64,000 bases of DNA, from NCBI RefSeq assembly GCF_014652915.1, contig NZ_BMZS01000007.1, forward strand, positions 1 to 64,000. Reading direction: 5' to 3'. Position 1 is the stretch's first letter; every line of letters begins with the position of its first letter. The notes below the pieces were generated by a model. The model ran no database searches and was not told the origin of the DNA. It was given only the letters and a program-made list of their open reading frames with translations. Below are positions 7,543 through 16,580 of the stretch, one piece after another. The translations under genes were made by a program, and so were the position numbers. This DNA comes from Thalassobaculum fulvum. Its GTDB lineage: Bacteria; Pseudomonadota; Alphaproteobacteria; Thalassobaculales; Thalassobaculaceae.

Positions 7543-8460
7543 CTATGCCGACATCGCCAGGGTCGGTGCCGCGGCGGTGCCCTCGATCTCGGCGCGGTGC
7601 GCCTTGAACAGCTGCACCAGGGCGTCCATCACGATCCGCACCCGCGGCACGTTGCGCAGGTCGCTGTGGACCAGCATCCACTGGTCGGTGGCGGCCTCGT
7701 CGATCACCGGGGTGATCCGCACCAGCGCCGGGTCGGCATCGCCGATGAAGCAGGGCAGCACGCCGACGCCGTTGCCGCCGCGGATGGCGTTGACCAGCAT
7801 CACCCCGTTGTTGGTGCGCACCGCCGGCCGGCCGTTGCCGAGCAGCGCCGCCTGCCAGCGCTGACCCGGCATGTACTGGTGCTCGTCGTCGAAGCCGACC
7901 CAGGGCAGCTCGACCAGGGCCGAGCGCGAGCCGTCGGTCCGGGCGGCCAGCTCTGCGGTGCCGTACAGCGCGAACGCGAAGGTCGCGAGCTTGCGGCCGA
8001 CCACGCTGGCGAGGTCGGGCACGTGGTGGCGGATCAGCAGGTCGGCCTCGCGCCGCGACAGGTTGGCGGAGATGTGGGCGACCGCGATCTCGAACTCGAT
8101 GCATTTGTGGTTGGTGGTCAGCTCGCTCAGGTGACGGCCCAGGAATTCCGCCATGGTCTCGTCGACCGAGATCCGCACGGTGCCGAGATGCGAGCCGGAC
8201 AGGCCGGCGCTGCGCCGGTCGATCGACAGCGAGGCTCGTTCCATCTCCTTGACGTCGTGCAGCAGCTCGAGCGCCTGCTCGGTCGGCTGGAAGCGGTCGG
8301 GCAGCCGGTCGAACAGCCGGGTGCCGAGTTCCTCCTCCAGCGCCTTGATGCGACGGGATATCGTCGGGTGGCTGACCCGCAGGCGCCGGGCCGCGGCCGT
8401 CAGGTTGCCCTCCTCGGCCAGCGCCAGGAACACGCGCAGATTGTCCCAGTCTCCAATCAT
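7543..8460 (-). CDS. LysR-family transcriptional regulator
   Basis: 305 residues from the ATG at 8460. Residues 1-60 are a winged HTH of LysR type (L-R-V-F-L-A-L-A-E-E-G-N-L-T-A-A-A-R-R-L and S-x-P-T-I-S-R-R-I). The rest is a periplasmic-binding-like effector domain. The gene is divergent from the fused ABC exporter across 136 bases, the classic arrangement in which a LysR protein controls the divergent gene. Its effector is unknown. The 14 residues available upstream of 8460 are arginine-rich, unlike a LysR start, and were left out. Confidence 0.9.
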   Translation of the reverse strand: MIGDWDNLRVFLALAEEGNLTAAARRLRVSHPTISRRIKALEEELGTRLFDRLPDRFQPTEQALELLHDVKEMERASLSIDRRSAGLSGSHLGTVRISVDETMAEFLGRHLSELTTNHKCIEFEIAVAHISANLSRREADLLIRHHVPDLASVVGRKLATFAFALYGTAELAARTDGSRSALVELPWVGFDDEHQYMPGQRWQAALLGNGRPAVRTNNGVMLVNAIRGGNGVGVLPCFIGDADPALVRITPVIDEAATDQWMLVHSDLRNVPRVRIVMDALVQLFKAHRAEIEGTAAAPTLAMSA

Positions 8461-8505
8461 GCGGCCATCATAGCTTCGCCGGCGGCCCGCCCGCCTGTAC
8501 ATTTC

Positions 8506-8534
8506 TCTACGAGCGGTCGTCGATTTTGTCTACG
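8506..8534. promoter_or_regulatory. Possible LysR binding region
   Basis: Two copies of TCTACG (8506-8511 and 8529-8534), 23 bases apart, lie in the 136-base gap between the lysR gene and the ABC exporter. Repeats at two-helical-turn spacing in a divergent LysR promoter suggest regulator contacts. The motif is short and the call weak. Confidence 0.25.
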
Positions 8535-8596
8535 GACGAACGAAACTGTTCGACATAGAAGTCCTGCGACTCATTCGCAAAGTCGGAGCGGCACTC

Positions 8597-11500
8597 ATGC
8601 ATTTCGAACCCCGTCTCTGGGCCTTCACCGAGGGCGTCCGCATGCGGATCGCCTGGGCGGTGCTGATCGGCCTGATCGCGGTCGGGCTCGGCGTGGCCCG
8701 GCTGGCGCTGCTGGGCTGGCTGATCGCCCGGGTATTCGCCGGCGACGGGCTGGCCGACGTGGCGCCGGCGGCCGCCGGCATCGCCGTGGTGATGGTGCTG
8801 CGCGGTGTCTTCGAGCAGTGGCGCACGATGGTCGCGCACGAGACTGCGGCGATCGTCCAGAAACGGCTGCGCCGCAACCTGTTCGAGCGGCTGACCGCGC
8901 TCGGCCCGGCCTATGTCGGCGCCGAGCGCTCCGGCGACCTGACCCTGGTGCTGATCGACGGGGTCGAGCAGCTCGAGACCTATTTCGGCCAGTACCTGCC
9001 GCAGCTGCTGGTGGCGGCACTGACGCCGGTGCTGATCTTCGCCTTCGTCGCCTGGCTCGACCTGCCGGTGGCGGCGGTGATGTGCGGGTTCGCCCTGGTC
9101 GCGCTGTTCGCGCCGGCGGCCTGGCACAAGAAGGACACCGCCAACTCGATCGCCCGGCAGAAGGCCTACGCGGCGTTCGCCGCCGAACTGCTGGACTCGA
9201 TCCAGGGCCTCGCCACCCTCAAGGCGTTCGGCCGGTCGGCCGAACGGGCCACGGTGCTGGCGGAGAAGGCCCGCCACCTGTTCCAGACCACCATGTGGGT
9301 GCTCGGGACCAACACGCTGGCGCGCGGCATCACCGACGCGTCGATCGCGCTTGGTGCTGCGTCGGCCCTGGCGCTCGGCGCCTTCCGGGTGCAGGGCGGT
9401 GCCATGGAGCTGTCGGCGCTGCTGGTCATCCTGATGCTCGGCGTCGAGATCTTCCGCCCGATGCGCGACCTGCGCTCGGTGCTGCACCAGGGCATGGTCG
9501 GGCTGTCCGCCGCCCAGGGCCTGTACAAGCTGTTCGACGCCCGGCCGCCGGTCGCCGACGCCCCGGCCCGTGCGGTGCCCGAGCTGGAGCCGAGCATCGC
9601 CTTCGAGGGCGTGCGCTTCGCCTATCCGGGCTCGCGCCGGGTTACCCACGAGGATCTGAGCTTCGCCGTCCGTCCGGGCGAACGGGTCGGCGTGGTCGGG
9701 CCGTCCGGCGTCGGCAAGTCGTCGATCGTGCGGCTCCTGCTGCGGTTCTACGACCCCGACTCCGGCACCGTGCGGATCGGCGGCGAGGACCTGCGCACCC
9801 TGCCGTTCGAGGCGATCCGCTCCCGGGTCGCGGTGGTCCAGCAGGACGCCTTCCTGTTCCACGGTACGATCGGCGAGAACATCCGGCTCGGCCGGCCCGA
9901 CGCCACCGAGGCGCAGATGATCGAGGCCGCCAGGGCCGCCAACATCCACGCCTTCGTCGCCGGCCTGCCGCAGGGCTACGACACCCCGGTCGGCGAGAAG
10001 GGCATCAAGCTGTCGGGCGGCCAGCGCCAGCGGGTGGCGATCGCCCGGGCGATCCTGCGCGACGCGCCGATCCTGGTGCTGGACGAGGCGCTGTCGGCGG
10101 TCGACGCCGAGAACGAGGCGGTCATCCAGTCGGCGCTCGACCGGCTGATGCAGGGCCGCACCACGCTGATCCTGGCGCACCGGCTGTCCAGCGTCGTCGA
10201 CTGCGACCGCATCCTGGTGCTGGACGAGGGCCGGGTCGTCGAGGAGGGGCCGCACCGCGAGCTGCTGGCCAAGGGTGGGGTCTACGCCTCGCTGATGGCC
10301 GAGCAGGTGCGCGACGCCGAGCGCTCGGACGGCGACGTGGTGCTGGACGAGGCGCCGGCGGCCGAGGATACCGAGGCGGCGACAGCGGCGCGCCGCTACG
10401 ACGTGCTGGGCGGGCCGACCGAGGGCATCGTCGCGGCCGAGGGCCTGGGCTGGGGCCGGCTGGTCGCGCTGCTGATGGGGATGATCGGGCCCTGGAAGGG
10501 CAAGATGACCGCGACCTTCGTGTTCGGCGTGGCGCGGGTCGTGGCCTTCATCGGCGTCGGGGTGATCAGCGCGCTGATCGTGCTGGCGCTCAAGGAGGGC
10601 CGGCCGTTCGAGCCGCTGCTGCCGTGGCTGTTCGTCACCGCGCCGCTGGCCGGCATCCTGCACTGGGCGGAATCCTGGCTGGCCCACGACGTTGCGTTCC
10701 GGCTGCTGGCGGAGATGCGGATCGCGATCTTCGACAAGCTCGACAAGCTGGCGCCGGCCTACCTGGTGCGGCGGCGGACCGGCGACCTGATGGGCATCGC
10801 CACCCAGGACGTGGAACTGGTCGAGTACTTCTTCGCCCACACCGTCGCGCCGGCCTTCGTGGCGGTGCTGGTGCCTGCGGCGGTGCTGGCGACGCTCGCC
10901 TGGGCCGATTTCTGGCTGGCGGCGGCACTGGCGCCGTTCCTGCTGGCGGTCGGGCTGTGCCCGTGGCTGATGCGCGGCCGGGTCGACACCCTCGGCTCGA
11001 AGGCCCGCGAGGCGTCCGGCGAGCTGGCGGCCCATGCGGTCGACTCGGTGCAGGGACTCGGCGAGATCGTCGCCAACCGCCAGGAGACGGTGCGCGGCGA
11101 CGACCTGGACCGGCTGACCGACGCCCATGTCGGCCACCGCATGCCGTTCTTCCGCGAGCTGACCGCCCAGCACAGCCTGCTGGAGGTGCTGACCGGTCTT
11201 GGCGGCCTGGCGATCGTGGTGACCGGGGCGGCGCGGGCGGCTGAAGGGGCGATCGATCCTGGCCTGCTGCCGTTGCTGACCCTGCTCGGCATCGCCGCCT
11301 TCCTGCCGGTCTCGGAGATCGCGCAGATCGGCCGGCAGCTCGCCGACACCCTGGGCGCCACCCGCCGCATCCACGCGGTCGAGGTCGAGACCCCGGTGGT
11401 GCAGGACGGTCCCGGCGTCGACACCCCGCGGCCGGAGCGCGGGGCGGCGCTGTCGGTCGAGAACGTTCGGTTCCGCTACCCCGGCACCGACCGGCCGGCG

Positions 11501-12193
11501 CTCGACGGTGTCAGCTTCGAGGTTGCGGCCGGCGAGACCGTGGCGCTGGTCGGCCCGTCGGGGGCCGGCAAGACCACCACCGCACAGATGCTGATGCGGT
11601 TCTGGGACCCGGAATCCGGCCGCGTCCTGCTGGACGGCCACGACCTGCGGGAGCACCGCATCGACCAGGTGCTCGACCGGGTCGCCCTGGTCGCCCAGGA
11701 CACCTATCTGTTCAACGACACGCTGGAGGCCAACATCCGGATGGCCAAGCCGGACGCCACCGCGGCCGAGCTGCGGGCGGCGGTCGAGCACGCGGCCCTC
11801 GGCGACCTGGTCGACGCCCTGCCGGACGGCCTGGCGACCCGGGTCGGCGAGCGCGGGGCCAGCCTGTCGGGCGGCCAGCGCCAGCGGGTGGCGATCGCCC
11901 GGGCGTTCCTGAAGGACGCGCCGATCCTGATCCTGGACGAGGCGACCTCGCACCTCGACGCGGTCAACGAGCGGCTGGTGCGCGGCGCCCTCGACCGCCT
12001 GCAGGAGGGCCGCACCACGGTGGTCATCGCGCACCGGCTGTCGACCGTGCGCAACGCCGACCGGATCGTGGTGATGGAGCAGGGCCGGGTCGCCGAGATC
12101 GGCCGCCACGACGAGCTGCTGGCCCGGGGCGGGCTGTACGCCCGGCTGGTCAGCCGGCAATCCGGCGCGGGAAGGGCGGCGGCTGCGGAGTAG
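8597..12193 (+). CDS. Fused two-half ABC exporter, CydDC-like
   Basis: 1198 residues containing two complete membrane-plus-ATPase units. First unit: about six membrane helices, Walker A G-P-S-G-V-G-K-S near 373, signature L-S-G-G-Q-R-Q-R-V near 473, Walker B I-L-V-L-D-E near 493. Second unit: membrane helices about 630-870, Walker A G-P-S-G-A-G-K-T near 987, signature near 1092, Walker B I-L-I-L-D-E near 1112. Both ATPases look intact. The Y-F-x-Q-Y-L-P-Q-L segment and the L-x-G-L-x-T-L-K-A-F-G-R motif of the first half resemble CydD, and the second half resembles CydC. CydDC exports thiols/haem-related compounds needed for cytochrome bd. No cydAB is nearby, so the substrate is uncertain. Divergent from lysR. 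Confidence 0.85.
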   Translation: MHFEPRLWAFTEGVRMRIAWAVLIGLIAVGLGVARLALLGWLIARVFAGDGLADVAPAAAGIAVVMVLRGVFEQWRTMVAHETAAIVQKRLRRNLFERLTALGPAYVGAERSGDLTLVLIDGVEQLETYFGQYLPQLLVAALTPVLIFAFVAWLDLPVAAVMCGFALVALFAPAAWHKKDTANSIARQKAYAAFAAELLDSIQGLATLKAFGRSAERATVLAEKARHLFQTTMWVLGTNTLARGITDASIALGAASALALGAFRVQGGAMELSALLVILMLGVEIFRPMRDLRSVLHQGMVGLSAAQGLYKLFDARPPVADAPARAVPELEPSIAFEGVRFAYPGSRRVTHEDLSFAVRPGERVGVVGPSGVGKSSIVRLLLRFYDPDSGTVRIGGEDLRTLPFEAIRSRVAVVQQDAFLFHGTIGENIRLGRPDATEAQMIEAARAANIHAFVAGLPQGYDTPVGEKGIKLSGGQRQRVAIARAILRDAPILVLDEALSAVDAENEAVIQSALDRLMQGRTTLILAHRLSSVVDCDRILVLDEGRVVEEGPHRELLAKGGVYASLMAEQVRDAERSDGDVVLDEAPAAEDTEAATAARRYDVLGGPTEGIVAAEGLGWGRLVALLMGMIGPWKGKMTATFVFGVARVVAFIGVGVISALIVLALKEGRPFEPLLPWLFVTAPLAGILHWAESWLAHDVAFRLLAEMRIAIFDKLDKLAPAYLVRRRTGDLMGIATQDVELVEYFFAHTVAPAFVAVLVPAAVLATLAWADFWLAAALAPFLLAVGLCPWLMRGRVDTLGSKAREASGELAAHAVDSVQGLGEIVANRQETVRGDDLDRLTDAHVGHRMPFFRELTAQHSLLEVLTGLGGLAIVVTGAARAAEGAIDPGLLPLLTLLGIAAFLPVSEIAQIGRQLADTLGATRRIHAVEVETPVVQDGPGVDTPRPERGAALSVENVRFRYPGTDRPALDGVSFEVAAGETVALVGPSGAGKTTTAQMLMRFWDPESGRVLLDGHDLREHRIDQVLDRVALVAQDTYLFNDTLEANIRMAKPDATAAELRAAVEHAALGDLVDALPDGLATRVGERGASLSGGQRQRVAIARAFLKDAPILILDEATSHLDAVNERLVRGALDRLQEGRTTVVIAHRLSTVRNADRIVVMEQGRVAEIGRHDELLARGGLYARLVSRQSGAGRAAAAE

Positions 12194-12213
12194 TCCGGGC
12201 GACGGAGCGGCGG

Positions 12214-12351
12214 GTGGGTTCCGGATCCATCCCGCCGCTGGCGGTCCGGTCCGGAATGACGAAAGGAATTGAAATCGGCCGTCCCTCTTCCTTCGTCATT
12301 CCGGACGGGCGCGCTACGACGCGACCGATCAGGAACCTACGAAGCGACGGG
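12214..12351. repeat. Dispersed two-armed inverted repeat, copy A
   Basis: Left arm GTGGGTTCCGGATC...GTCCGGAATGAC (12214-12260) and right arm GTCATTCCGGAC...AGGAACCTAC (12295-12340) are reverse-complement relatives, followed by GAAGCGACGGG. The same two arms recur at four other places in the window. It sits between the 3' ends of the convergent ABC exporter and glycosyltransferase genes, where a hairpin could stop transcription from both sides. It fills most of the 180-base gap. Confidence 0.85.
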
Positions 12352-12373
12352 GGTGCACTGAAGCAGCCCCCGC

Positions 12374-15300
12374 TCAACCCTCGTAGTACGCCTCCCACGG
12401 CCGGGTCGCGCGCGGCGGGTCGGCTAGGTGCGGGCGCTCGTAGTCGAGGGTCAGGTTCGGGTTGTAGAACGGGTCGGCCTCCAGCCGGGTGTTCCAGCGT
12501 TCCTGCATGGTGCGGACCTCGGCGGCGAACCGCTCCATCTTCTCGGGCGCGGTGTCGACGCCGCGGCTGACCGACTCGTGGTGGTACAGCTCGGCGTACG
12601 GCGTCCACACGATCCGGTAGCCGGCCTTGCGGATCTTCAGGCACAGGTCGACGTCGTTGAACGCCACCGCCAGGTGGTGCTCGTCCAGGCCCTCGACCTC
12701 GTCCCAGACCTTCTTCGGGGTCAGCAGGCAGGCGGCGGTGACCGCCGAGAAGTTGTTCACGATGGCGGCGCGGCCGAAATAGCCGCGCTTCTCGCGCGGC
12801 AGCCGCTTGTCGAAATGCCCGGCGACGCCGCCCAGGCCGACGATCACCCCGCCGTGCTGCAGGGTGTCGTTCGGGTAGTACAGCTTGGCGCCGACCGCCC
12901 CGACCCCCGGCTGCAGCACCTGGCGGACCATCTCGGTCAGCCAGTCGCGGTTGATCGGCTCGATGTCGTTGTTCAGCAGGCCGAGGATCTCGCCATTGGC
13001 CTTGCGGGCCGCCCGGTTGTTCAGGCGCGAGTAGTTGAACGGCCCGTCGTCGCGCAGCACGGTGATGCGCTGGTCCTCGGCCAGGGTCTCGAAATACGCC
13101 AGCGACTCGGCCTCGTCGCTGCCGTTGTCGACCAGGATCATCTCCCAGTTTTCGTAGTCGTTGTTCTCGCGGATGCCGTCGACGCAGAGCTTCAGGATGT
13201 CGGCGCGGTTGCGGGTCGGCACGATCAGGCTGACCAGCGGCTTCTGCTTCGGCAGGGCGTACACCACGCGGTGGCTGTAGGTGTCGGCGCCGGCCACCAC
13301 CTCGGCGTCGATCTTCGAGCGCTCCAGGTGCTCGCGGATCGCCCGGCGGGCGGCGTCCAGCGCGTAGTCCTTGGCCTCCTCGGTGTCGGCGACCGATCCG
13401 CTGACCGCCCGCCAGTGGTACAGGATGAACGGGATGTGGCGGATGTTCTCGGGCCGGATCCTCTCGATGATCCGCAGCGCCAGGTCGTAGTCCTGGCTGC
13501 CCTCGAAGCCGAGGCGGAACCGGCCGACCTCCTCGACCAGGCTGCGGCGGTGGGCGGTCACGTGGTTGAGGTAGTTCTGCGCCAGGAACATGTCCGGCGA
13601 CCAGTCCGGCTTGCAGTACGGCTGGTCGGTCTCGCCGGCCTCGTCGATCTTGTCCTCGTCGCTGTAGATGACGTCGGCGTTCGGGTGGAAGTTCAGCTCG
13701 TTCGCGATCATGTAGAGCGCGTGGCGGGTCAGTTCGTCGTCGTGGTCGAGCAGCACGACGAACTCGCCGGTGGCGAGGTCGAGCGCCGAGTTCGAGGCGG
13801 CCGAGATGTGGCCGTTCTTCTCCCGGAACACCACCTTGATGCGGTCGTCCTCGGCGGCGTGCCGGCGGATCGTCGCGCGCGTGTCCTCGCGGGTCGAGGC
13901 GTCGTCGGCGATGCACAGCTCCCAGTTCGGGTAGAGCTGGTCGCGCACCGACCGGATCGCCTTGTCGAGCACTTCCGGGTCGGTGTTGTAGGTCGGCATG
14001 ATCACCGACAGCAGCGGCTTGCTGCCCATCGCCTCGATGTGCCGGCCGATCGCCTCGAGGTCGCCGTCGGCCAGTGCGGCGTAGGTGTCCCACCAGTTCC
14101 GGTAGGTGCGCAGCGGCTCGGTCGCCTGGTGGCGCAGGCCTTCCTTGACCTCGCGGAGGCCGCCGCGCTTCAGCGCCGCGGTCAGCCCGTCCCAGGTGCG
14201 GCGGCGGACGTCGCGGTCCTTCAGCGCCGGCGCGATCCGCTCCCACATGAGCTGGACGGCCAGCACGATGCCGTTGAGCTCGCGGATCTCGATCGGGCCG
14301 ACCCGGAACTCGCCCATGAAGGTCACCGGGTCGAGCCGCAGCGCGGTCACCCGGTCCGGCAGGCGGACGATCGCGCGGCCGCGGCCGTTGCGGGTCGGCG
14401 GCAGGCGGATGCGGCCGGACTCGTCGGTGCCTTCGCCCTGGTCGACGAACAGGAACGGCGAGGCGATCCGCTTGGCCTCGATCTGGTACTTGATCTCGAT
14501 CCAGCCGGTCGGCAGCCGGCCGCGCTGAGTCCCCAGCACGATGTGCGGGTGCGGGTTGGTCGCGTAGTAGTGGCCCTGGCTGATGTGTCGGATGTTGATG
14601 AAGGTCAGCGGCGTCATCTCGAAGGTGCGCAGCCGCATGGTCCCGAGGATGCCCTGGCCGACCCGTGCCAGCAGGCGCATCGGCCGGGTCAGCTGCCACG
14701 ACCAGGTCGAGCTGATGTAGCGGAAATTGTGGTGCAGCCGGGCGACCTCGCCCTGCGCCATGCTGATTTCCGATTCCTTCTCGACCAGGGTCCGCCGCAG
14801 TTCCTGGATGGTCTGGGCCTGCGACGACGAGATCTCGTGCAGCGAGGCGTGCACGTTCTCGAGCGCGGCGTCGCGCTGGGCGATGCGGGCGTCGCGCTCG
14901 GCGATGCGGTTCTCGCGCTCGGCGACCCGGGTTTCCTGCTCGGCCGCCCAGATCTGGCGCTCGTGCAGGCGGTGGTGCAGGTCGTCGATCTCCTCGGCGA
15001 GCCGCTTCTCGCGCGGTATCGAGTCGGCGACCACGTCGTCGTAGTACCAGCCGGCGAGGTCGAGCTCGGCGGCGACCGCGTCCAGCGCCGCCTCGGCTTC
15101 CGGGTCGGGACCGGCGGCCAGCCGGGCCAGCGCGCCGTGCACTGCCCCGACCCAGCGGGCCAGCCGCTCGTCCTCGCCCAGCACCTCCTCGTGGAACGCG
15201 AAGTGGCGGAGCTGCGGCTTCAGGAAGCCGTCGATCGCCTCCTGAGCGGTGGCGTCGTCGAGCTTCAGCGGCAGGCCGAGCTGGTCGGCCAGCCGGCGCA

Positions 15301-15967
15301 TGGTCGCCCGCCAGTCCGACATCAGCCCCGTGTAGTCGACGAACGCCCGGGGCTGGCCGCGGGTCGCCCGCTCGGCTTCCAGGGCATGGCGCAGCCACAG
15401 CAGATAGGCTCGACCGGAGGACATGCCGTCGCGCTGGTGCAGCGACCGCACGATCTCCATCGGATGCCGGAGCATGACGACCCAGGCCGGGGTCGCGCCG
15501 AGGTCGTCGGACAGCGTGCGCCACAGCGGCACGAACCGGCACATCCGCGGGTCCTTGATCCCCCACAGCGGCTGGCCCTCGAAGTCGCCGCGCAGCCGCG
15601 TCGCCGCCGCCTCCCGGAACCTGCCCGCGGCCTCGCTGTCGGCCCAGCCCGCCGGCAGCGCCCGCGGGTCGTCCCAGCTCGAGCCGAGCCCGTCCAGCAG
15701 GTCGCCGTGCAGGTCGACGATTCCCTGATGCTCCCAGAAGCCGGTCTCGTTGTTGCCGGCGGCCGGCGGCAGCAGGTCGTCGCCGAGCTCCACGCCGAGA
15801 ACGTTGAGCACCCGGGTGAGCGCGGAAGTGCCGCTGCGGTGCATGCCGAGGACGAGGACGGCGGTGGGATGGCCGATGCTGGCGCCGGGCTGCGCGCCGC
15901 AGGGGGCGCTGGTGGGGGCGCTGGTCGGGGCGGTCTCGCCGGTGTCGGGCGGGTTCTTGGTCGCCAT
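12374..15967 (-). CDS. Sulfotransferase / coiled-coil / double GT2 glycosyltransferase fusion
   Basis: 1197 residues. Residues 36-300: sulfotransferase domain with PAPS P-loop G-M-H-R-S-G-T-S (41-48) and a 3'-phosphate-binding L-R-H-P stretch with downstream serine. About 305-400: charged coiled coil with repeats such as R-E-N-R-I-A-E-R-D-A-R-I-A. About 430-620: a region I do not recognise. About 650-880: GT2 domain one (S-V-I-M-P-T-Y-N, acidic motif D-H-D-D-E near 742). About 910-1160: GT2 domain two (S-L-I-V-P-T-R-N-R, N-N-D-I-E near 999, H-H-E-S). It likely builds and sulfates a surface glycan from the cytoplasmic face. The GTG/ATG extension upstream of 15967 was rejected because M-A-T-K begins the plausible unstructured leader. 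Convergent with the ABC exporter. Confidence 0.88.
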   Translation of the reverse strand: MATKNPPDTGETAPTSAPTSAPCGAQPGASIGHPTAVLVLGMHRSGTSALTRVLNVLGVELGDDLLPPAAGNNETGFWEHQGIVDLHGDLLDGLGSSWDDPRALPAGWADSEAAGRFREAAATRLRGDFEGQPLWGIKDPRMCRFVPLWRTLSDDLGATPAWVVMLRHPMEIVRSLHQRDGMSSGRAYLLWLRHALEAERATRGQPRAFVDYTGLMSDWRATMRRLADQLGLPLKLDDATAQEAIDGFLKPQLRHFAFHEEVLGEDERLARWVGAVHGALARLAAGPDPEAEAALDAVAAELDLAGWYYDDVVADSIPREKRLAEEIDDLHHRLHERQIWAAEQETRVAERENRIAERDARIAQRDAALENVHASLHEISSSQAQTIQELRRTLVEKESEISMAQGEVARLHHNFRYISSTWSWQLTRPMRLLARVGQGILGTMRLRTFEMTPLTFINIRHISQGHYYATNPHPHIVLGTQRGRLPTGWIEIKYQIEAKRIASPFLFVDQGEGTDESGRIRLPPTRNGRGRAIVRLPDRVTALRLDPVTFMGEFRVGPIEIRELNGIVLAVQLMWERIAPALKDRDVRRRTWDGLTAALKRGGLREVKEGLRHQATEPLRTYRNWWDTYAALADGDLEAIGRHIEAMGSKPLLSVIMPTYNTDPEVLDKAIRSVRDQLYPNWELCIADDASTREDTRATIRRHAAEDDRIKVVFREKNGHISAASNSALDLATGEFVVLLDHDDELTRHALYMIANELNFHPNADVIYSDEDKIDEAGETDQPYCKPDWSPDMFLAQNYLNHVTAHRRSLVEEVGRFRLGFEGSQDYDLALRIIERIRPENIRHIPFILYHWRAVSGSVADTEEAKDYALDAARRAIREHLERSKIDAEVVAGADTYSHRVVYALPKQKPLVSLIVPTRNRADILKLCVDGIRENNDYENWEMILVDNGSDEAESLAYFETLAEDQRITVLRDDGPFNYSRLNNRAARKANGEILGLLNNDIEPINRDWLTEMVRQVLQPGVGAVGAKLYYPNDTLQHGGVIVGLGGVAGHFDKRLPREKRGYFGRAAIVNNFSAVTAACLLTPKKVWDEVEGLDEHHLAVAFNDVDLCLKIRKAGYRIVWTPYAELYHHESVSRGVDTAPEKMERFAAEVRTMQERWNTRLEADPFYNPNLTLDYERPHLADPPRATRPWEAYYEG

Positions 15968-16122
15968 GTTCCCCAATTCCAAAGGGTGACGGGGTCGGAT
16001 AGCGGTTTGCCCGAGTCCGGTCAACGCGCTCGCCGTGCCGGACCTCCCTTTGATGACAGGCGGTTTACAAGGCGAGGCGTTTCATAAGACACTCGCGCCG
16101 GCCGGTACTGGCCAAGTTTCGG

Positions 16123-16151
16123 GTTTCACCGGCGGCGGTGTTTGGTATAAG
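16123..16151 (+). promoter_or_regulatory. Candidate promoter of the 97-residue ORF
   Basis: A good -10-like hexamer TATAAG (16146-16151) lies 17 bases after a weak GTTTCA (16123-16128), about 47 bases before the ATG at 16198. Only the -10 element is convincing. Confidence 0.3.
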
Positions 16152-16197
16152 CCGACGTCGCTGAACGAGCGATTGAGACGCGTGACGGGCGAGGGTC

Positions 16198-16491
16198 ATG
16201 GGCACCTATCTGGACGATCTTTGGAACGATCTCGAGAAGACTTGGGATCTCGCCATGGAGATCAACGATCTTCCCGAGGCCGAGCGCGCCAACGTCGGGG
16301 CCGCCTGGGAGAAGTTCAAGGCGTCCGACCTCGTGGACAACGGCCGGACCGAGCAGGAGGCCGGCGGAACCCTGCCGCCGCAGAAGGTGTTCTGCACGAA
16401 CATCTACGGCATCCAGTTCAACCCGGAGACCAAGTACTGGATTCCGTTCCGCCACGGCGAGATCGACCTCGCGAAGTTCACCGAGGACTGA
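16198..16491 (+). CDS. Small hypothetical protein
   Basis: 97 residues, no recognised family. It is acidic, with a helical first half (W-N-D-L-E-K-T-W-D-L-A-M-E) and a second half containing one cysteine and the segment I-Y-G-I-Q-F-N-P-E-T-K-Y-W-I-P-F-R-H-G. No signal peptide or membrane helix is visible, so it is likely cytoplasmic. It stands alone between the glycosyltransferase (divergent) and the type I secretion genes (same strand, 89 bases downstream). Codon use matches its neighbours, and the reading frame is supported by a -10-like element and a short hairpin after the stop. Confidence 0.65.
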   Translation: MGTYLDDLWNDLEKTWDLAMEINDLPEAERANVGAAWEKFKASDLVDNGRTEQEAGGTLPPQKVFCTNIYGIQFNPETKYWIPFRHGEIDLAKFTED

Positions 16492-16538
16492 CCGCCGGTC
16501 CGGTCGCCGTCGGCCGGAGGGTGTGATACGGTGACGCC

Positions 16539-16557
16539 CGCGCGACCACGCGCGTTT
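16539..16557 (+). terminator. Short hairpin with T3 tail
   Basis: CGCGCG-ACCA-CGCGCG followed by TTT, between the small hypothetical gene and prtD. The stem is perfect but short and the T-run is weak, so it could be a leaky terminator or a leader hairpin of the secretion operon. Confidence 0.35.
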
Positions 16558-16580
16558 GGCCCGGTCCAGCGAAGGCGAGA

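Noticed and set aside
7522-11244. Open reading frame of 1240 codons on the + strand
   Set aside because: It crosses the LysR gene antisense and the ABC exporter out of frame. Its composition is almost all R, G, A and P with no conserved motif.
8507-12160. Open reading frame of 1217 codons on the - strand
   Set aside because: It is the antisense shadow of the fused ABC exporter. Its translation is rich in R, H, Q and D with no family motif, as expected for the reverse strand of high-GC coding DNA.
12214-12351. Possible insertion sequence remnant
   Set aside because: The paired arms resemble terminal inverted repeats, but no transposase fragment or target duplication is visible and the unit occurs as single arms in either order. 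It is listed as a dispersed repeat.
12428-16087. Open reading frame of 1219 codons opposite the glycosyltransferase
   Set aside because: It mirrors the real gene, which carries P-loop, GT2 and coiled-coil motifs. The antisense product shows none.
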